Assembly: GCF_017873435.1 (NCBI RefSeq) | Contig: NZ_JAGGKG010000008.1 | Coordinates: forward strand, 1-64,000 | DNA length: 64,000 nucleotides | Reading direction: 5' to 3' | DNA from: Paenibacillus turicensis | GTDB taxonomy: Bacteria; Bacillota; Bacilli; Paenibacillales; Paenibacillaceae | Shown here: piece by piece, positions 1 to 8,664 of the stretch | Layout: every line of letters begins with the position of its first letter | Position numbering within the stretch: the stretch's first letter is position 1 | Program-made: the position numbers and the translations under genes | Notes under the pieces: generated by a model | Seen by the model: only the letters and a program-made list of their open reading frames with translations | Databases searched by the model: none | What the model was told of the DNA's origin: nothing

Positions 1-97
1 AAACTAAATAACCAGTCGCCAGTGAATTACCGGCGTCTGGCTGCTTAAACTTGTAAGGTGTTTTGATCCCTGTCTCACATAAAGGGGTCAGTCCCAT

Positions 98-129
98 CCC
101 TCAGTTTATAAAAAACTGGGGGTTTTTTT
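98..129 (+). terminator. Rho-independent terminator of a gene left of the window
   Basis: A 10-bp stem (CCCTCAGTTT with AAACTGGGGG, one G-T pair) and a 5-nt loop are followed by seven T residues on the plus strand. It probably ends a plus-strand gene outside the window. Bases 1-97 hold no recognisable gene. Confidence 0.8.
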
Positions 130-181
130 CATAAGGTAGTTGCTGGTATTCATGTGGAGATAAACCGTATCTCAAAATGCT

Positions 182-517
182 TTATAATTCAGCTTTCGTC
201 CTAATGTAACTTCTATAAGCTGCCACCTTACGTTCTAGAATATCGTCTACATCCATTAGCGTCTGTAGTTGCTCTTTAATGACCTGTTTATGCTCTTCTA
301 ACAGATTTAATCGTGCTGAGGTTGTATGACCCCCTTCTAAAAACAGTTCAGTATATTTCTTTATTTTCGAGAGAGGCATCTGTGTTTCTTTTAATTTGAT
401 CACAAATTGTAGCCACTGAATATGTGAATCTCTATAACGCCGATTTCCTTTTTCATCACGATCAGGATAAATAATTTTTTCCTTCTCATAATAACGTAAG
501 GTATGTGCGCTTATCAG
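182..517 (-). pseudogene. MerR-family regulator lacking its N-terminus
   Basis: The minus-strand frame is open from base 517 to the TAA at 182-184 and encodes about 111 residues. It includes the MerR signature SAHTLRYYEKE, the wing motif NRRYRDSHI and a C-terminal coiled-coil helix. A complete MerR protein has about 15 residues before this (start Met, first helix of the HTH). Here the codon before the first conserved residues is preceded directly by an in-frame TAA (518-520), and no ATG, GTG or TTG start lies before the signature. A GTG at 401-403 could only give a 73-residue fragment without the DNA-binding region. The break lies about 13 bp from the ribosome site of the divergent SDR gene, so a deletion seems to have removed the shared promoter region and the MerR start. 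It could also be an assembly error. Confidence 0.75.
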
Positions 518-546
518 TTATTCAAACAAACTCAGGAGGTTTATAT

Positions 547-1305
547 ATGAAATATACGGTGATTACAGGAGCAAGCTCAGGTATTGGATTTGAAGCAGCG
601 CTTGCATTTGCAGGTCGTGGGAAAAACTTGATTTTAGCCGCTCGTCGACATGAGGAATTAGAGAAGTTAAAATCAAAGGTGAGAGACATTAATCCCTCAT
701 TGGATGTGGTCATTAAACCCGTAGATCTATCTATAAGTGCAAATGTCCATCATTTTTACGATAGTATACGCAGCTATGAGATAGAGACTTGGATTAACAA
801 TGCAGGCTTTGGCAACTTTGCTTCTGTTGGAGAGCAAAACTTAACTAAAATCGAGACGATGCTTCATTTAAATATTGAAGCACTAACTATTTTATCTTCA
901 CGTTATGTAAGGGACTATGCAGGGGTGGAAGGCACGCAACTGATCAATGTTTCTTCCGTTGGAGGCTACAACATTGTTGCTGATGCAGTGACTTATTGTG
1001 CAACGAAGTTTTATGTCAGTGCCTTTACAGAAGGCTTAGCACAAGAATTAAAAGAGAGTGGGGCAACGATGCAAGCCAAAGTGTTGGCGCCTGCGGCAAC
1101 GGAAACTGAGTTTGCAAATCGTTCTATGGATATCGATAACTTTGAATATGCTAGTACAGTTCCCAAATTTCACACTGCGCAGCAAATGGCTGGTTTCTTG
1201 CTAAATTTGTATGACAGTGAGAAGGTGGTAGGCATCGTAAATGCTGCGACCTATGAATTTGAGCTTAAGGAGCCAAGCTTTAATTATGTACCAAAAAACA
1301 AGTGA
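547..1305 (+). CDS. Short-chain dehydrogenase/reductase (SDR)
   Basis: Classical cytosolic SDR of about 252 residues, the normal family length. The Rossmann dinucleotide motif GASSGIG lies at about residues 8-14, the NNAG motif near 90, and the catalytic Ser and YxxxK pair (YCATK) near 135-155. It should oxidise or reduce an alcohol/carbonyl substrate with NAD(P)H; the substrate is unknown. The start is placed at ATG 547 because AGGAGG (534-539) is correctly spaced; the frame is open upstream to 505, but that part overlaps the broken MerR gene. The divergent MerR remnant suggests the gene was once under MerR control. Its original promoter may be lost with the deletion. Confidence 0.9.
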   Translation: MKYTVITGASSGIGFEAALAFAGRGKNLILAARRHEELEKLKSKVRDINPSLDVVIKPVDLSISANVHHFYDSIRSYEIETWINNAGFGNFASVGEQNLTKIETMLHLNIEALTILSSRYVRDYAGVEGTQLINVSSVGGYNIVADAVTYCATKFYVSAFTEGLAQELKESGATMQAKVLAPAATETEFANRSMDIDNFEYASTVPKFHTAQQMAGFLLNLYDSEKVVGIVNAATYEFELKEPSFNYVPKNK

Positions 1306-1354
1306 CAGAATATAAGCTGTTATGAGTGGATGTTTAGGATGAGGAGTGGGCTAA

Positions 1355-2052
1355 GTGAAAAAAATTCTAGTCATTGATGATGAAGAAGCACTTAGAGACT
1401 TAATTGAACTTGTATTAAGAAGAGAAAATTTTCAGGTGCAAACGGCAGAGGATGGCAAGACAGCATTACAAATGCTGAATACGTTTCAGCCTGATTTGGT
1501 GATCTTGGATTTAATGTTACCCGATTACTCTGGTTATGATTTGTGTAAGGAAATTGTGAAGAGACAAGCGGTTCCAGTTATTATGGTATCGGCCAAAAAT
1601 GACATCATAGATAAAGTATTGGGGCTTGAGCTTGGGGCAGAGGATTATATAACTAAACCTTTTGACAATAGAGAACTCATTGCCAGAATCAAAGTTGTAC
1701 TTCGCAGGTATGAGAACAGCGATTCAAAAGCAAATGAGGAAGAAACAATCATTCACCATGAAGAGCTCGTATTTAACTTTGATACAAGAATAGTTCAAAA
1801 AAATGGAAGTACAGTCTCCCTAACAGCCAAAGAATTTAAAATATTGGAAACCTTATTGAGAGACCAACGAAGGTGTTTACAAGAGATGAACTATTGGAGA
1901 TTGTATGGGGCTATGATTATTTAGGGGACAGCCGTACTGTAGATATGACGATTATGAGGTTAAGGAAGAAGCTGGAGGATGACGCCGAAAGCCCAAAATA
2001 CGTGAAAACGGTATACGGCTTTGGCTACCAGCTTGGGGGTGACTCCGTCTGA
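1355..2052 (+). pseudogene. OmpR/PhoB-type response regulator interrupted by a frameshift
   Basis: The first frame (GTG 1355, behind a GAGGAG site) encodes a receiver domain with the acidic pair DDEE near residues 8-11, phospho-acceptor Asp in ILDLMLPD (about residue 52), the Ser/Thr in VSAK and Lys in TKPFD. It continues into a winged helix but stops at 1922-1924 after 189 residues. The next frame carries the missing end: [16 protein letters not shown], the recognition helix [16 protein letters not shown] and the terminal YGFGYQLGG, stopping at 2050-2052. One missing base near 1866 (GACC where GACCC would restore the frame) explains the break. If real, DNA binding is lost while the kinase gene stays intact. 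A sequencing error in a short C run is the main alternative. Confidence 0.85.
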
Positions 2053-3461
2053 AATATTCAGTCCGGCTGTTGTTAAATTATTTGTTTTTTTCGTTGTTAT
2101 CATTTGCTATTATTATCATTTTAGCGAATAAAGCGATTGATTATTTCAGCTTTGTGACGATAGAGAAGCAAATGGTGCAGAAGGCAGATTTATCTGAGCT
2201 GTCATTTAGAGAAATCCTAGCGAAGTATAACGAAACATCCTCAGAGGTTCAAGACGATGTCATATCAAAAAATGCACTGGAAAGGTTAAAGACGACAGGC
2301 AAGGAAGTTCGAATTTATGATCGTAACAAGAACCTACTAGGATTAGCGGAAGATGGCATCATTATAAATGGGGGTAAACCTCAAATTTTTGAGCGCAATA
2401 TCGAAAAGGCACTAGAGGGCAAATATTCTTATACGGTCTCTGATCAACACATGTTATATTTCGCTATACCAATTCAAGATAAGTATTATCAGAACGCCTA
2501 TGTATTTGAGTTTGTGGAGGATATTTCTTATTTTTATGAGATTATGGATCAAATTAAGAATATCTTATTCATTGGGGCAGGCGGGTTTTTGGTGCTGATC
2601 ACGCTCTCTAGTTTATTTATCGCCCGAAATACGACAAAACCGATCAAGTATTTGCTTGGTGCAACACAATCTTTCTCTAAACAGCAGTTTCACGAGGTGA
2701 AATTGAACCGAAAAGATGAATTAGGCATGCTTGCCTCAGGTTTAAACCAGATGGGTGTTCAACTAAATAACTATATTCAGTATCAGAAGCAGTTTGTGTC
2801 CAATGTATCTCACGAATTAAAAACACCACTTGCAGCGATCCACGGGTTTTCTCAATATTTATATGAAGGTGAAAATGAGGATGAAAATTTGCAAAAGATT
2901 TATGCTCATCTAGTCAATGAATCAGATCGCCTTAATCAACTCATTAATGAATTGTTGATGTTAGCTCAGTTCGATAAAGTAGGCATTGATGAAATGGGAT
3001 CAGAAAAATCTGATATTTCTAAATTATTAAATCAAGTGGCAGCGGATAGAAAGCCAAATGCTGAAACGAAGGGAATTGAATTAATCGTTAAGCCAAGTGA
3101 ATCCATTTATGTTTATGTAAATGAGCTATTACTGTCCCATGCGATTGCGAACATTTTAGACAATGCGATAAAGTACTCTAATTCGAATACGAAAATAACG
3201 ATGGAGACGTTGGTCAGTCAACATAAAGCAGTCATCCAAATCAGCGATCAAGGGATTGGAATCCACGAGGATGAGATTGTTCATGTTCAGGAGAGATTCT
3301 ATAGAGCAAGTAATGCAAATTCTGCTAAAGGATCAGGGCTTGGTTTATCCATATGTAAAGAAATTGCGGAGAAATTTAACGGGCATTTGAAGATTGAAAG
3401 TAAAGTAAATAAAGGTACAATCGTATCCATCCTTCTTCCGTTGTATGAGTTACAAGAATGA
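2049..3461 (+). CDS. Membrane sensor histidine kinase, partner of the frameshifted regulator
   Basis: Transmembrane kinase of about 470 residues. Membrane helix near residues 8-30, extracytoplasmic sensor segment to about 170, second helix near 173-197, HAMP linker, HisKA box with phospho-acceptor His (VSHELKTPL), and HATPase with N box ([10 protein letters not shown]), G1 (DQGIGI) and G2 ([14 protein letters not shown]). No ATG fits the start. CTG 2049-2051 overlaps the regulator's TGA and lies 6-8 nt after GGGGGTGA (2035-2042), giving the usual N-terminus (L/M)[11 protein letters not shown] 2070 has no ribosome site. The CTG may be an ATG that mutated or a true rare start. It is coupled to the frameshifted response regulator, so the signalling pair may be non-functional. 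Confidence 0.85.
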   Translation: MKYSVRLLLNYLFFSLLSFAIIIILANKAIDYFSFVTIEKQMVQKADLSELSFREILAKYNETSSEVQDDVISKNALERLKTTGKEVRIYDRNKNLLGLAEDGIIINGGKPQIFERNIEKALEGKYSYTVSDQHMLYFAIPIQDKYYQNAYVFEFVEDISYFYEIMDQIKNILFIGAGGFLVLITLSSLFIARNTTKPIKYLLGATQSFSKQQFHEVKLNRKDELGMLASGLNQMGVQLNNYIQYQKQFVSNVSHELKTPLAAIHGFSQYLYEGENEDENLQKIYAHLVNESDRLNQLINELLMLAQFDKVGIDEMGSEKSDISKLLNQVAADRKPNAETKGIELIVKPSESIYVYVNELLLSHAIANILDNAIKYSNSNTKITMETLVSQHKAVIQISDQGIGIHEDEIVHVQERFYRASNANSAKGSGLGLSICKEIAEKFNGHLKIESKVNKGTIVSILLPLYELQE

Positions 3462-3543
3462 TACAAGTTTGTTATTACACTAATAAATTGTTTTCTTATA
3501 CTATCCTCAACAGATGAAATCACTTTATTTTGGAGGGGAAAAT

Positions 3544-4218
3544 ATGAAAAATTTTAAAAAAGCTACATCGTTAATATTATTGTCTATTTTACTTGGGGTC
3601 ATGGTTGTTGGGTGTGGAGCAAATGCAAATAAGGCTAATTCACCAGCACCATCAGCTGATCCAGCACCAAGTCAGTCAACGGATAAGGGAAAGGAAACCT
3701 CTGGTTCTGAGGCAATTAAGGAAGGAACGATTGAAAAAGAGGGCAATGTGATTTTAAAGGAGCTTGCATTTGTATATAAAGACCATACCTTTGCCATCTC
3801 TGACATTGTCAATGATGAACAACTCGAAGGCATCTTGGGAAAAGCGGTGGATAAAAAATCTCACACCTATACGGCAGATGATGGTCTTAATATGGACCCC
3901 TTGATTGGCTTTACGGAGAAAACGTATATTTTTTCTGGACTTGAGATTAAAACAATAAATAAGGCTAAGACAGAAGATTTCCATATTTTTAATATCAAAA
4001 TTACGAGTCCCGACTATCCGACAGCCAGAAATATTAAAGTTGGTGATAGTTTAAACACGTTGAAGCAAGCCTATCCTGAAGGCAAGCTCCTTGGAGACGG
4101 GGCGCCTGATGAAGAAGACGATTATCGCTACGAACCTGCAAATTATGTGGATGTGATGACCTTCCATATTAAAGATGGAAAAATCGAAAGTATTCTCATT
4201 AATACACTTTTAGATTGA
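3544..4218 (+). CDS. Lipoprotein of unknown function next to the two-component system
   Basis: About 224 residues. An N-terminal KK-rich hydrophobic signal ends in the lipobox VVGC, so the mature protein should be lipid-anchored outside the membrane. A Ser/Pro/Ala/Asp-rich linker follows (about 25-60), then a mixed alpha/beta domain without a family I can name; the segment DSLNTLKQAYPEGKLLGDG resembles short repeats in other Firmicute lipoproteins. ATG 3544 is chosen because GGAGGGG (3531-3537) precedes it and the signal peptide begins there. It lies 82 bp after the sensor kinase and has its own terminator, so it may be a target or auxiliary sensor of that system. Function not assigned. Confidence 0.8.
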   Translation: MKNFKKATSLILLSILLGVMVVGCGANANKANSPAPSADPAPSQSTDKGKETSGSEAIKEGTIEKEGNVILKELAFVYKDHTFAISDIVNDEQLEGILGKAVDKKSHTYTADDGLNMDPLIGFTEKTYIFSGLEIKTINKAKTEDFHIFNIKITSPDYPTARNIKVGDSLNTLKQAYPEGKLLGDGAPDEEDDYRYEPANYVDVMTFHIKDGKIESILINTLLD

Positions 4219-4227
4219 GGATATTCA

Positions 4228-4282
4228 GGTACCCATACTCTGGACACTAGTGTAAAAAGTGTTTAGTGTAGGGTGCCTTTTT
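4228..4282 (+). terminator. Rho-independent terminator after the lipoprotein
   Basis: GGTACCC (4228-4234) pairs with GGGTGCC (4271-4277), with further pairing of CACT inside, followed by TTTTT. It isolates the lipoprotein gene from the amidohydrolase. Confidence 0.7.
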
Positions 4283-4370
4283 GTAGTCCTCTTATCAGAA
4301 TAATTACAACACAAAATCCCATAAATTTGGCCCCACAAATGGTCTTGTTTTCCAAAACACTCACTTACAA

Positions 4371-4388
4371 ATTCCATAAATATGGAAT
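4371..4388. promoter_or_regulatory. Palindrome upstream of the amidohydrolase
   Basis: ATTCCATA-AA-TATGGAAT has perfect 8-bp arms and ends 46 bp before the amidohydrolase start codon. It is a plausible operator for an unidentified dimeric repressor. No matching regulator gene is adjacent. Confidence 0.4.
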
Positions 4389-4405
4389 ATAGTTTTTGTA
4401 GTGAT

Positions 4406-4419
4406 TGAAAACGTTTACT
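4406..4419 (+). promoter_or_regulatory. CcpA-type cre site overlapping the leader of the amidohydrolase
   Basis: TGAAAACGTTTACT fits the B. subtilis cre consensus TGWAARCGYTWNCW at every position. It directly precedes the AAGGAG ribosome site (4420-4425), a location compatible with roadblock repression. CcpA binding is inferred from the match only. Confidence 0.6.
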
Positions 4420-4434
4420 AAGGAGTGGCGTGGT

Positions 4435-5637
4435 ATGGGTAAAATGAAATGGGTGTGGGGATTGATTGCATTTCTGTTAGTTAGCGTAACAGTAGTACTG
4501 GTGTTTCTATTAGAGAACGGAACACTTTATGGCCCTGATCACAGTAAGGAGGTCATGGCGACAAAGGCCAATCAGGTTGGGGAAGGTGAGTCCTTAGAAA
4601 AGGGAAAGACGTCTAACGACACATCTAACGGAAGTAACTCACGGGCTAAGTCATCTGGTGGGATAAAAGAACTCCAAGAGTTAGTCACACTCTATAAGGA
4701 TATGCCAGTCGCAGACGCACATAATCATAATGCAAGTGGAAGTAGATATCAATATATGGAGGGAATATGGGAGGGCAGTGGTATAGATCGAGTGGTGCTT
4801 TTTGGTGCTGTATCTGAGCCTGCTGCGGTAGGCACCGATGAGATAGCATGGGAAGCCTATCAAGAAAACCCAGAACGTTATGTTCCCTTTTTTGCCGGGA
4901 TAAATTTGCATGATAAGTCAGAACTAGCGAAGGTAAAGGAAAACCTAGAGAAGGGTTACTTTGGAATAGGTGAAATTGCCGCCGCCACTACTTACTCCGA
5001 AGGACTAAAAGGTGCGATATGGAAAACAGCAGACCCCATGGACGGGATTCTCCCGCAAATGTATGAGCTATGTGCTCAGTATAAAGCACCCCTATTATTG
5101 CATATTGATCCGCCTAACGGAGGGGTTATCGATAAGCTGGAAGAGGCTGCGAAAGCCTACCCAAACACGACTTTTATTTTTGCCCATGCTAACGCGTATA
5201 ACTCACCTGAAAATGTGGAAGCTTTACTTGAAAAGCATCCCAATATTTATATGGACTTTTTTGCAGGCTTTACTGCCTTTAATCCCGAAAGTTCAAATCG
5301 ACTTGAAGACTATGTCCCTCTTATGAAAAAATACCCTGAGCGTTTTCTTCTTAGCACAGACTCTGGATATGGCTTGAAAAATGAAGCTGAAGCGTTACGT
5401 GCGATGTATCTCATGATTGATTTGCTAGGCGATACTAAGGAGACACGAATGATTGCTTACGGCAATTTAGATGCCTTAATTTCAGCTCAGCCAGCTACAG
5501 CGACACAGTTAGCGGCAATTGCCAAGCTTAATGAAAACGAAAAAGAGGGAACGACACATAAGATAGAGGGGCTTAGCAAGCTAGAGGCAGGTAAAATATT
5601 GGCGAAGGGGAACAAGGTTAGAATTAAGATGAAATAG
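4435..5637 (+). CDS. Membrane-anchored amidohydrolase (Amidohydro_2 type)
   Basis: About 400 residues. One hydrophobic segment (about 7-27) acts as signal anchor or uncleaved signal, so the catalytic part should be outside the membrane. A low-complexity Ser/Asn linker (about 40-75) leads to a TIM-barrel metal-dependent hydrolase: HxH-like motif ADAHNHN, later metal/catalytic residues in LLLHIDP, FAHANAY and the terminal LSTDSGYG. Most relatives are cytosolic hydrolases or decarboxylases of cyclic acids; the extracytoplasmic anchor is unusual. Start ATG 4435 follows AAGGAG (4420-4425); the TTG at 4405 would run through the cre site. It stands alone between two terminator-like structures, and the cre site suggests catabolite control. 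Substrate unknown. Confidence 0.75.
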   Translation: MGKMKWVWGLIAFLLVSVTVVLVFLLENGTLYGPDHSKEVMATKANQVGEGESLEKGKTSNDTSNGSNSRAKSSGGIKELQELVTLYKDMPVADAHNHNASGSRYQYMEGIWEGSGIDRVVLFGAVSEPAAVGTDEIAWEAYQENPERYVPFFAGINLHDKSELAKVKENLEKGYFGIGEIAAATTYSEGLKGAIWKTADPMDGILPQMYELCAQYKAPLLLHIDPPNGGVIDKLEEAAKAYPNTTFIFAHANAYNSPENVEALLEKHPNIYMDFFAGFTAFNPESSNRLEDYVPLMKKYPERFLLSTDSGYGLKNEAEALRAMYLMIDLLGDTKETRMIAYGNLDALISAQPATATQLAAIAKLNENEKEGTTHKIEGLSKLEAGKILAKGNKVRIKMK

Positions 5638-5676
5638 AACAGTATACATGGGGTTAATTACAAAGACACATGAAAA

Positions 5677-5732
5677 CTCCCATCAAGTAATAGTAGATGT
5701 TTTGTTTTATCTACTATCCACTATGATGGGAG
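5677..5732. repeat. Palindromic repeat element, copy 1
   Basis: A long hairpin with outer arms CTCCCATCA / TGATGGGAG and inner arms TAGTAGAT / ATCTACTA around a T-rich loop. A near-identical element lies at 48651-48717. Both are in intergenic DNA just after a stop codon. It may act as a terminator, but the two conserved copies 43 kb apart point to a small dispersed repeat family. Confidence 0.7.
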
Positions 5733-5763
5733 CATATCAAATTAGTATTTCGTTATAGTTCGG

Positions 5764-7239
5764 TTATTCATTCTTGTTAGTTAAAAGAAGCTGAACAGCT
5801 TGAGATTCCATGATTGGGTGATAATACCGTTCGATGTTAACCGTCAAGGGTTGCGGATAGTCTAGCGCTTCTTTTCCAAAGTTGAAAGCCCTGTATTCTT
5901 CAATATTACCATTTTTTGATTTTTCTGAGTTAGAAATAGAAAGTCCACTACCCTTTTCAATCGTATTAGTTAATAGTTTATGCTTTTTGCCCTCCGCATC
6001 CGTAAAGCTAAACGCATGGGAGATTGAAGTAGGTTCTATCGCATATACATCTTCAAGCTTGTGAAGCAATAATATTTCTCCCTCTGCTGCAGGTGTATCA
6101 GGTTCAACGATTTTTAAATGCTCATCAGGAGCTTCAACGATTTTCTTTTCCTTTAAATCAATTGAAACCTTCATTTTATCCTTAGGTATAGCAGAAATAC
6201 CAGATACTTTTAACGAGACATAGGTAGAGTTTAATTTATCCAAATTGTTATCATTAAATATAAGTGTGACCTTATTCGTTTCTTCAATAATTCTATTAGT
6301 AGTATGAAAGGCATCAAGGAAATTTAATTCTTTTTTCTGAGTTCCTTTTTGGCCAATAAGTGTAGGCTCAAGCAATTTAAATATTTGTTTAGTATTACTG
6401 GAATCATATTCTAAATCTAAATACGTGTTTAAAGGTGTAAATTGCATTTTTTTAATATTGATCTTTTGTCCATCTACAATCAAGCTGTCCTTTGGATAAT
6501 ATATTCGTTTCTGATCTTCAAGCTGATTCGGCTTGATTGGAACGGTGAACATAAAATGATTTTTATATCCATCTTTAGAATCATATTGACTAAAGCGAAC
6601 GGTAGCTACATCAGTATTTGAGGTATCTGCAATGATATCGGCGACATAGACAAAATTTTGTGTATCACCAGGCATAATCTGATTTCCCTCAGCGTTAGTG
6701 GTACTAAGATGTATAACCCCATTTGTAGTTTTTTTAATATCCGAAAATGTGATGGATTCAACATAAGGTGAGATCGCATAATCCAAATTGTTTTGAGCAG
6801 TAAACAGGAAATACAACCTACGCCCATCACTCGCTGAACCAATAACATCTACTTTTAACCCCTTATATTCTACAGTTCGTTGGATTGGGGTGATAAGCTT
6901 TTTATATATAGCAGTGTTGAGCCCAAATTCAGTTTCAACATCCGTCTGAAAGCGTTCTAAATCTACTTCTTTATCTGACGGAGTAGTATGCACAACTTCA
7001 TAATTAATTTTGGGCTTGGGTACTTGTGTTGGTGTAATTACAATAAATAATATAACTGCCACCATAGCCGTCGCCACTGCCCCTATACTATAAGTCATCC
7101 AGCGTTTTTTCATTTCTCGTCGTTTCCCTTCCCTAATGCCGTTACGGATTGTATTCGATAATATCATGTCTGAAATTTGATCCTTGTCTTGTATATCATT
7201 CACGTCTTGGTTTAGTATACGCTGTACTTTGTCTGTCAT
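5764..7239 (-). CDS. DUF4179-type anti-sigma factor, membrane-bound
   Basis: About 491 residues. A cytoplasmic N-terminal segment (about 1-48, charged, ending in a KRREMKKR stop) precedes one transmembrane helix (about 49-70); the rest is extracytoplasmic and rich in beta structure, like the DUF4179 proteins encoded beside ECF sigma factors. It should hold the neighbouring sigma factor at the membrane through the N-terminal part and release it on an envelope signal. The gene follows the sigma gene by 19 bp on the same strand, so they form one operon. No zinc-binding HxxxCxxC motif is visible in the N-terminal segment, so it is not of the classical ZAS type. Signal and targets unknown. Confidence 0.75.
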   Translation of the reverse strand: MTDKVQRILNQDVNDIQDKDQISDMILSNTIRNGIREGKRREMKKRWMTYSIGAVATAMVAVILFIVITPTQVPKPKINYEVVHTTPSDKEVDLERFQTDVETEFGLNTAIYKKLITPIQRTVEYKGLKVDVIGSASDGRRLYFLFTAQNNLDYAISPYVESITFSDIKKTTNGVIHLSTTNAEGNQIMPGDTQNFVYVADIIADTSNTDVATVRFSQYDSKDGYKNHFMFTVPIKPNQLEDQKRIYYPKDSLIVDGQKINIKKMQFTPLNTYLDLEYDSSNTKQIFKLLEPTLIGQKGTQKKELNFLDAFHTTNRIIEETNKVTLIFNDNNLDKLNSTYVSLKVSGISAIPKDKMKVSIDLKEKKIVEAPDEHLKIVEPDTPAAEGEILLLHKLEDVYAIEPTSISHAFSFTDAEGKKHKLLTNTIEKGSGLSISNSEKSKNGNIEEYRAFNFGKEALDYPQPLTVNIERYYHPIMESQAVQLLLTNKNE

Positions 7240-7258
7240 CTTGCTAACCTCCTATCTT

Positions 7259-7795
7259 CTACAAATACTTGCGTAGTTGTCTTAACCCTTCACGTAACCA
7301 GCTCTTGATTGTCCCTTCAGGTTTATGTAGCACTTTCGCAATTTGCGCAGTGGTCATATCCTGATAATATTTCAGCATAACAACGTGGCGATGCTTATGT
7401 TTTAAGTGATCAAAGGCACGTTCAAGATCAATCTGATCGTTTCGCTTCATTTCATGCACAGGCTCATCATGAATCGTATCTGTAGGGAAAGTCCGTTTTT
7501 TTCGTCTTAGCTCGTCCACACAGCAATTGACCGTAATTCTAATCAGCCATGGGGTAAAGGCTTGTTCATTTTTAAGATTTTTACGTTTCATCCATGCTCG
7601 GCACGCTACCTCCTGCACAATTTCAAGCGCATCCGCTTCATTGCGCATATAGCTATAGGCGATAGAGTACAATTTCTGTTGCTCAGTAGATAACCGTTTG
7701 AAAAATAAATCCTCATCCATGATCCAAACCGTTGGATCATCATCTGAATGCATGGAGGGCTCTGAATTCTTCTCTTGTGTACCTGACACCAACAC
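7259..7795 (-). CDS. ECF-type RNA polymerase sigma factor
   Basis: About 178 residues or slightly fewer. Region 2 is seen around EQQKLYSIAYSYMRNEADA and the DALEIVQEVACRAW segment, followed by a short linker and region 4 (TTAQIAKVLHKPEGTIKSWL, an HTH). This arrangement without region 1 or 3 is the ECF group. The start is uncertain: GTG 7795, TTG or GTG 7789 lie 3 to 9 nt from AAGGGGG; an internal ATG at about residue 15 or 26 would also keep region 2. It is the first gene of an operon with the DUF4179 anti-sigma factor. The promoter region contains a doubled octamer (see 7839-7859). Confidence 0.9.
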   Translation of the reverse strand: MLVSGTQEKNSEPSMHSDDDPTVWIMDEDLFFKRLSTEQQKLYSIAYSYMRNEADALEIVQEVACRAWMKRKNLKNEQAFTPWLIRITVNCCVDELRRKKRTFPTDTIHDEPVHEMKRNDQIDLERAFDHLKHKHRHVVMLKYYQDMTTAQIAKVLHKPEGTIKSWLREGLRQLRKYL

Positions 7796-7838
7796 CGCCC
7801 CCTTCTCTGTTTTAGTATAGGTGTGCGGTTATCTGTAT

Positions 7839-7859
7839 ATCCCCTAGTGTAATCCCCTA
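7839..7859. repeat. Doubled octamer in the sigma-factor promoter region
   Basis: ATCCCCTA occurs at 7839-7846 and 7852-7859, a 13-bp period, about 45-65 bp before the sigma-factor start. It could be a regulator site, but nothing else supports that. Confidence 0.3.
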
Positions 7860-7973
7860 ATGGTAAGACGGAGTAGTGAATAAAAACGATGAATCTTTTT
7901 TATAATTCGCACAAGCAGTCAGCATCCTAGTCACGTAAACTGAATTATAATCAGTATGCGAGGTGAGACATGC

Positions 7974-8510
7974 ATGGCACAATCCGTAGGGATTCGGGCA
8001 AAAGCGAGACAGCTCCAAGGTCAACCCGTTCGTGTCACGCTTCATAATGGGGAGACGTATATTGGATACATTACAAATTGTTATGACAAAGGTGTAGTGC
8101 TGGCAGGCGTGGCCTCCCCTGTTCCTTTAAGTAGCGGGCAGAAAACTCGCAATTCCAAAAATGAAAAGGGAAAGGCACGCAAGCAAGCAGGCTCACGCTC
8201 AAGAGGAGCCAGCGCCTCAAGATTGTCAAATTCCTCAAAGTCACCAAAATCATCAAGCTCATCAAGATCTCCTAAATCATTACGCGTTCGTAAGCCAGAA
8301 GCGCAGGTATCTGCATTGTTCCCAATGCTTGGCTCGTTATTTGGTGGATTCGGCGGACTTAGTGGCGGTTTACGACTAATCGGAATGATACAAAAATTTT
8401 TCCCAGTCATTAAAATGGGCTATGGAATGATTAAATCGATTTCTCCATTTGTAGGCGCGGTAAAAGGCTTGATGGCGCCATCCACAGTAGAAGCTACAGA
8501 TGCTGATTAA
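7974..8510 (+). CDS. Small protein with Sm-like N-terminus and Gly-rich hydrophobic tail
   Basis: About 178 residues. Residues about 10-45 (VRVTLHNGETYIGYITNCYD, then KGVVLAG) follow the Sm1 pattern of LSM/Hfq-like folds: alternating hydrophobics, L-x-N-G, G-x-I, D-x-x-V-L. A Ser/Lys/Arg-rich low-complexity linker follows (about 55-105), then a Gly/Phe/Ile-rich tail (about 110-170) with two amphipathic or membrane-seeking stretches. Start ATG 7974 follows GAGGTGAG (7958-7965); an upstream ATG at 7956 is in frame but lacks a site. It has its own terminator. I do not recognise the family; a spore-coat or membrane-associated role is possible but not shown. Confidence 0.6.
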   Translation: MAQSVGIRAKARQLQGQPVRVTLHNGETYIGYITNCYDKGVVLAGVASPVPLSSGQKTRNSKNEKGKARKQAGSRSRGASASRLSNSSKSPKSSSSSRSPKSLRVRKPEAQVSALFPMLGSLFGGFGGLSGGLRLIGMIQKFFPVIKMGYGMIKSISPFVGAVKGLMAPSTVEATDAD

Positions 8511-8527
8511 GTATAATAACAAAGCTA

Positions 8528-8559
8528 AAGCCCCCTTCTAATAGGGGGTTCTTTGTTTT
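8528..8559 (+). terminator. Rho-independent terminator after the Sm-like gene
   Basis: AGCCCCCT / AGGGGGTT stem with TCTAAT loop, followed by CTTTGTTTT. Confidence 0.8.
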
Positions 8560-8664
8560 AAAGGAAGTTTTAATCTTCAATAGTTTACTATAAAATCTAT
8601 CTGTTTCAGTTTAAGTCTTGTCTAGCTAATATCGCAACATCAGATACAATGAAAATACCAAGTA

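Noticed and set aside
1..97. Possible hairpin GCCAG...CTGGC near the left edge
   Set aside because: Short arms and no T tail; too little context to name it.
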